In this document: positions 60,706 to 64,000 of the stretch, piece after piece
Numbering within the stretch: position 1 is the first letter of the stretch
Layout of the letters: each line of letters starts with the position of its first letter
Assembly: GCA_036732025.1 (NCBI GenBank)
Contig: DAINDE010000015.1
Coordinates: 13,945-77,944, forward strand
Source: SSSZ01 sp036732025
Lineage (GTDB): Bacteria > Pseudomonadota > Gammaproteobacteria > Burkholderiales > Rhodocyclaceae
Direction of reading: 5' to 3'
DNA: 64,000 nucleotides
Program-made: the position numbers and the translations under genes
Notes under the pieces: generated by a model
What the model saw: the letters and a program-made list of their open reading frames with translations, nothing else
What the model was told of the DNA's origin: nothing
Databases searched by the model: none

Positions 60706-63700
60706 TCAGCCCGGGCACCGGCGGGCCTGCCCGGCCGCCTTGCCCTCCACCAGCGGACGCAGTAGGGGTTCCAGCTCCTTGAGGATCTGCACCGGCAGCG
60801 CCGAGGTGAACTCGTAGCCGGCGGCCTGGGCACCCGGGACGAAGGCGGTGACGGTACCGAAGAAGCGGTCGCCCAGAAAGAAGACGAAGGTCGCCGCCCG
60901 GTTCATCACCTTGGACGAAATCACCTGTCCGCCGGCACCGACCACGTCGAAGCGATGGTCGCCGGTGCCGGTCTTGCCGCCCACCGGCAGCGGCTTGTCC
61001 TCCCCGTCGCGGAAGACATCTTTGACCCGCCGCGCCGTGCCGCTATTGACCACCCGCAGGAGCGCCTTGCGCGCGGCCACCGTCACGTCCGCCGGCAGCA
61101 CCCGCTCGCCCTCCCGCGGGCGCCAGGCCAGATGGGTTTCGTAGGGGGTATCGGTGGCAAAGCGCAGCGCATCAACCCGTACCGTCGGCCGGCGGATGCC
61201 ATCGCTGACGACGATGCCCATCAGCTCCGCCAAGGCGGCAGGCCGGTCGGCGGAACTGCCGATGGCCGTGGCGTAGGACGGCACCAGCCGCTCGAAGGGG
61301 TAGCCCACGCGGCGCCAGGCGGTGGCGATGCGCTCGAAGGCCGCCGCTTCCAAGGCGATCTTGATGCGCACGTCCTGGGCGTGACGGAAGCGGGAGTTGA
61401 GCAGCCAGCGGTAGGCCTCCTGCCGCTGTTGCGCGCTGGCGGCCACCACCTGATCGAAATTGGCCCCCGGGTGCTGCTTGAGATAGCCCACCAGCCAGAG
61501 TTCCAGCGGGTGCACCCGGGCCAGGTAGCCCTGGTCCGAAAGATTCAGGCGCAGGGGGGCATAGGTGGCATAGAGGCGCTTGAGGCTGGCTTCGGTACCG
61601 GCCCTTTCCCCCAACTGGCTGGTCATGAACTTGACGAAGGATTCGAAGTCGGCGGCGGGTTCCACCCCCAGGTATGCCGCCGCCAGCCGGCTGGGCAGCG
61701 GCCGCAGGTCGGAGATGAGAGCGGGCAGCAGATCTTCCGGCGGCGTGCCGCGGTATTTGCGGTAGAAATGGGCGAGGAATTCCTTGCCTTCCTTGTCGGC
61801 GAAGCGGCTGAGGAACTGCTTGCGGGCCGCCTCCTCCTGGGCCTTGTCCTTGAGCGCGCGGCCCGGGGCATCCTCGGCCCCGTAGGCGAAATAGCCGACG
61901 ACGTCGCGCATGATGCGCACGAAGGCCAGGTTCACCGATTGCTCCAGGGCCTCGGCGACGGAAGGCACCTTGCCGTCGTCCTCGTGCTTGAAGTTGCTGA
62001 AGGTGTGCAAGCCTCCGCCGGTGAAGAAGGTCTCCCCGGGGCTGGCCGAGTAGCGCCGCTCCAGCGCCGCGTCGAGCGTGGCGGCAAGACCGGTGTCCTT
62101 GGCCGTGGCCAGGTACTCGAAGGCCCAGCGGCTCAGGTTGTCGGGAGCCTGGGCCAGGCGCCGGCGGAGTTCTTCCGGCGGCAGGGCGGAAAAGCGCCGG
62201 TGCAGGTCGGCGATCACCTCCAGGTAGGTAACCAGGGTGCGGAACTTGGCGCTGGAGCCGAGATCGAGCTTGGTGCCGACGTTGATGTCGAGGGGCTGGT
62301 CCACGTTGTCGGCCTGGACCCGCAACAGGTTGCCCCCCGGCGTCGACTGGTAGAGGGTGAAGCTGTAACGGACTTCGGCCGGATCGCCCTTCTGCAGCAT
62401 GCGCTCGACCTTGAGGCCCAGGCACTGGACATAGGCAGCCTCCTTCATCTGGGCGAGAAACCCGGTGACGGCGGCCTGGGCCGGGCCGTCCAGGGTGGAG
62501 CGGGCAGTCAGGTCGTAGCGGTCGAGGGCATAGAGGCTGCCGACATCGAGCAGGTCCGCCAGCACCGTGCGGGCGGCGTTGATGGCCTTGCGTTCGACGA
62601 AGGAAACCGGCGCCGGCTGCAGGGCCGAATCCCGCGGGCGCAGGGGCGCCGCCAGGGCGGCGTCGCGCAGGGCCGGAGTGATCACACCGTCCCGGGCCAG
62701 CAGACGCAGGTGGCTGTCGGTGAGTTCGCCCAGGCGGGCGGCGTTTTCCGCCAGCAGGTCGGAAGGCCGCCGCTGGGCGACGAACAGCGCCAGCGCCTCC
62801 TTGAACACCGGCCCGGCCGCCGCCGGGTCGTCCTGGGCCTTGGCCAGCACCACGTTGGCTTGGCCGAATTCCCGGCCGAACCATGCCCACAGGCCGTCGC
62901 CCAGGCCATTGACCTCGCCGACGCCAAGCACCGCGCCAAGGGGGACCGAATTGACGAAATCGAGGACGATGCGCCGCCGTACGGCGGTCGTGTCCTCGCC
63001 ATCCTGGTAGGCGCGCAGGGCGGCGGAGGCCATCTGCCGCAGCTTTTCCCGGGCATCGTGGGTGCGGCCGTCGGGGGAATGGCGGAACTTCTCGATCTGG
63101 GTGGCAAGGGTACTGCCCCCCGCCCGGTTGCCGCTCTCCGGATCCACCGAACGGACGGCCCGCCCGACGACAGCGCGGGCGAAGCGGTCCCATTCCACCG
63201 CCGGGTTGCGCCGCGGGCGGCTGTCGTCGAGCAGTTCCCGGTTCTCGATATAGAGCAGCGCCGCCACCACCACCGGCGGGATGGCCTCGAAGCGCTCATA
63301 CTGGCGTTCCGGAAAGCGGGTGGCGAAGAGGGTTTCCCCCCGGCTGTCCAGCACCGTCAGCCCGGCCTGGGACTTTTCCCGGTAGATGGCGAAGGCCCCT
63401 TCTTCCGTCAGCCGGCGGAAGCCCTCGGACTGTCTGGCCTGGGCGGTAATCTCGAAGCCGGCGGCAGCCATCCTGGGCAGGATGGTGCGCAACTGGCTGT
63501 AGCCCAGGCGCTGATCGTAAGGCCCGTCGCCCGGGAACCAGATGCCGGTGTCGGCGCCGGCCTCGACCTTGAAGGTGGAAGCCCTGGCCCGCTCCGAGAA
63601 ATAGCGGGCCTGCAGGACGGACTCCTCCATCTCGTACCAGGCCGCGCCGCCGGTGGCGAGCAGCAGCATCAGGAGAATACGAACGGTCCAGCTACGGGGA

Positions 63701-63759
63701 ACGATGCCCCAGCGGCGCCCGCCGCGCCGCGCTTCCCTCGGGGTGTTTGCTTGCGTCAT
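60706..63759 (-). CDS. Divergent class A penicillin-binding protein (transglycosylase-transpeptidase)
   Basis: A 1017-aa bifunctional-type protein. The N-terminal cytoplasmic basic part is followed by one helix (ILLMLLLATGGAAWYEM). A GT51-like domain has the catalytic Glu in LLYIENRELLDD, GGSTLATQIEKFRH and PLGAVLGVGEVNGLGDGLWA. The transpeptidase motifs are intact: SSAK (LDLGSSAKFRTL), SVN (ALEQSVNLAFVR) and KTG (VGGKTGTGDHRFD). The stretch between SVN and KTG is long, with inserted helical sequence. It acts in the periplasm on peptidoglycan. It is clearly not the housekeeping PBP1A/1B because the GT51 signatures are degenerate. Confidence 0.85.
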   Translation of the reverse strand: MTQANTPREARRGGRRWGIVPRSWTVRILLMLLLATGGAAWYEMEESVLQARYFSERARASTFKVEAGADTGIWFPGDGPYDQRLGYSQLRTILPRMAAAGFEITAQARQSEGFRRLTEEGAFAIYREKSQAGLTVLDSRGETLFATRFPERQYERFEAIPPVVVAALLYIENRELLDDSRPRRNPAVEWDRFARAVVGRAVRSVDPESGNRAGGSTLATQIEKFRHSPDGRTHDAREKLRQMASAALRAYQDGEDTTAVRRRIVLDFVNSVPLGAVLGVGEVNGLGDGLWAWFGREFGQANVVLAKAQDDPAAAGPVFKEALALFVAQRRPSDLLAENAARLGELTDSHLRLLARDGVITPALRDAALAAPLRPRDSALQPAPVSFVERKAINAARTVLADLLDVGSLYALDRYDLTARSTLDGPAQAAVTGFLAQMKEAAYVQCLGLKVERMLQKGDPAEVRYSFTLYQSTPGGNLLRVQADNVDQPLDINVGTKLDLGSSAKFRTLVTYLEVIADLHRRFSALPPEELRRRLAQAPDNLSRWAFEYLATAKDTGLAATLDAALERRYSASPGETFFTGGGLHTFSNFKHEDDGKVPSVAEALEQSVNLAFVRIMRDVVGYFAYGAEDAPGRALKDKAQEEAARKQFLSRFADKEGKEFLAHFYRKYRGTPPEDLLPALISDLRPLPSRLAAAYLGVEPAADFESFVKFMTSQLGERAGTEASLKRLYATYAPLRLNLSDQGYLARVHPLELWLVGYLKQHPGANFDQVVAASAQQRQEAYRWLLNSRFRHAQDVRIKIALEAAAFERIATAWRRVGYPFERLVPSYATAIGSSADRPAALAELMGIVVSDGIRRPTVRVDALRFATDTPYETHLAWRPREGERVLPADVTVAARKALLRVVNSGTARRVKDVFRDGEDKPLPVGGKTGTGDHRFDVVGAGGQVISSKVMNRAATFVFFLGDRFFGTVTAFVPGAQAAGYEFTSALPVQILKELEPLLRPLVEGKAAGQARRCPG

Positions 63760-63855
63760 CCTGGCCGCTCTCCTGGGCGCCTTGCTATTCCGGTCATGCT
63801 ATCGGGGTGGGAGCATTGTAGACCGAAGGCGAACCGATTGCGGAAGCCCGGGATG

Positions 63856-63882
63856 AAAAAAAACGCCGGCGTCGCCGGCGTT
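63856..63882 (-). terminator. Rho-independent terminator after sucD
   Basis: On the minus strand AACGCCGGC/GCCGGCGTT (loop GAC) is followed by a run of T (A run 63856-63863). It ends the suc transcript about 20 bases after the sucD stop. Confidence 0.93.
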
Positions 63883-63902
63883 CTTCGGGGAGCGGAAAAC
63901 CC

Positions 63903-64000
63903 TTACAGCATGGCCTTCAGCAGCTTGGCCATTTCGGACGGGTTGCGCGTCACCTTGAAGCCGCACTCCTCCATGATGGCGAGCTTGGCATCGGCGGTAT
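63903..64000 (-). CDS. sucD: Succinyl-CoA synthetase alpha subunit, C-terminal end (cut by window edge)
   Basis: Only the last 31 residues are inside the window (TADAKLAIMEECGFKVTRNP, then SEMAKLLKAML). This matches the C-terminus of SucD, the CoA-binding subunit of the TCA-cycle enzyme (GTAD-x-K...G...P/L pattern). It is followed by a strong terminator. Confidence 0.82.
   Translation of the reverse strand, partial: TADAKLAIMEECGFKVTRNPSEMAKLLKAML

Overview
This is a high-GC window from a chromosome that looks like a denitrifying betaproteobacterium, most likely of the Rhodocyclales (Azonexus/Dechloromonas/Azospira/Accumulibacter type). The evidence is the gene content and order: purM, hda, HAD hydrolase, pcnB, folK, panB, panC and panD; a cytochrome-c-dependent nitric oxide reductase cluster with a Dnr-like regulator; a PEP-CTERM protein; and a dispersed palindromic repeat with the core CTGAGCCTGTCGAAGG. 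No rRNA, tRNA, CRISPR array or transposase was seen.

Layout. 1-2026: 5' part of an RND efflux pump and its adaptor (minus strand). 2307-5904: RraA-like aldolase, thiopurine methyltransferase, PEP-CTERM protein and RlpA. 5943-23679: a mostly housekeeping block (purM; hda to panD). It is interrupted between purM and hda by an accessory stretch holding (a) a three-gene cassette of a membrane protein, a radical SAM/SPASM maturase and a small protein ending in 14 consecutive asparagines, and (b) creB-creC-creD plus a membrane-anchored GH3 hydrolase, with a perfect cre-tag before creD. 23803-31649: a NYN/LOTUS-type protein and a complete TetR-controlled tripartite RND pump with an AcrR-type operator. 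31728-39323: norC, norB, norE, a norF-like gene, norQ, a small membrane protein, a 4Fe-4S membrane protein, norD and a dnr-like regulator. 39351-41332: CYTH/CHAD protein and SixA.

41361-50368 (minus strand) is the most unusual long locus. Two tandem very short type IV pilins (58 and 61 aa) are followed by a secreted cysteine-containing 126-aa protein and a strong terminator. Then come an ABC-2 permease, a 1182-aa TPR protein with two GT9-like modules, a 275-aa exported protein, an ABC ATPase, a glycosyltransferase and a methyltransferase. The arrangement resembles the Geobacter split pilin (PilA-N plus Spc) next to a polysaccharide-export (xap) cluster. Directly upstream, 50507-58971 encodes a GAF-fused PilB/GspE ATPase together with HD-GYP, cNMP-binding/rhodanese, metallo-beta-lactamase-fold, FHA, PP2C and Ser/Thr kinase proteins. 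This is a dense signalling module that I infer controls the pilus or secretion machine.

58984-64000: ornithine cyclodeaminase-like protein, TerC-family protein, a divergent class A penicillin-binding protein, and the 3' end of sucD with its terminator.

The two best candidates for an undescribed system are the radical SAM/poly-asparagine cassette (7238-9970) and the short-pilin/ABC/glycosyltransferase locus with its signalling operon (41361-58971).
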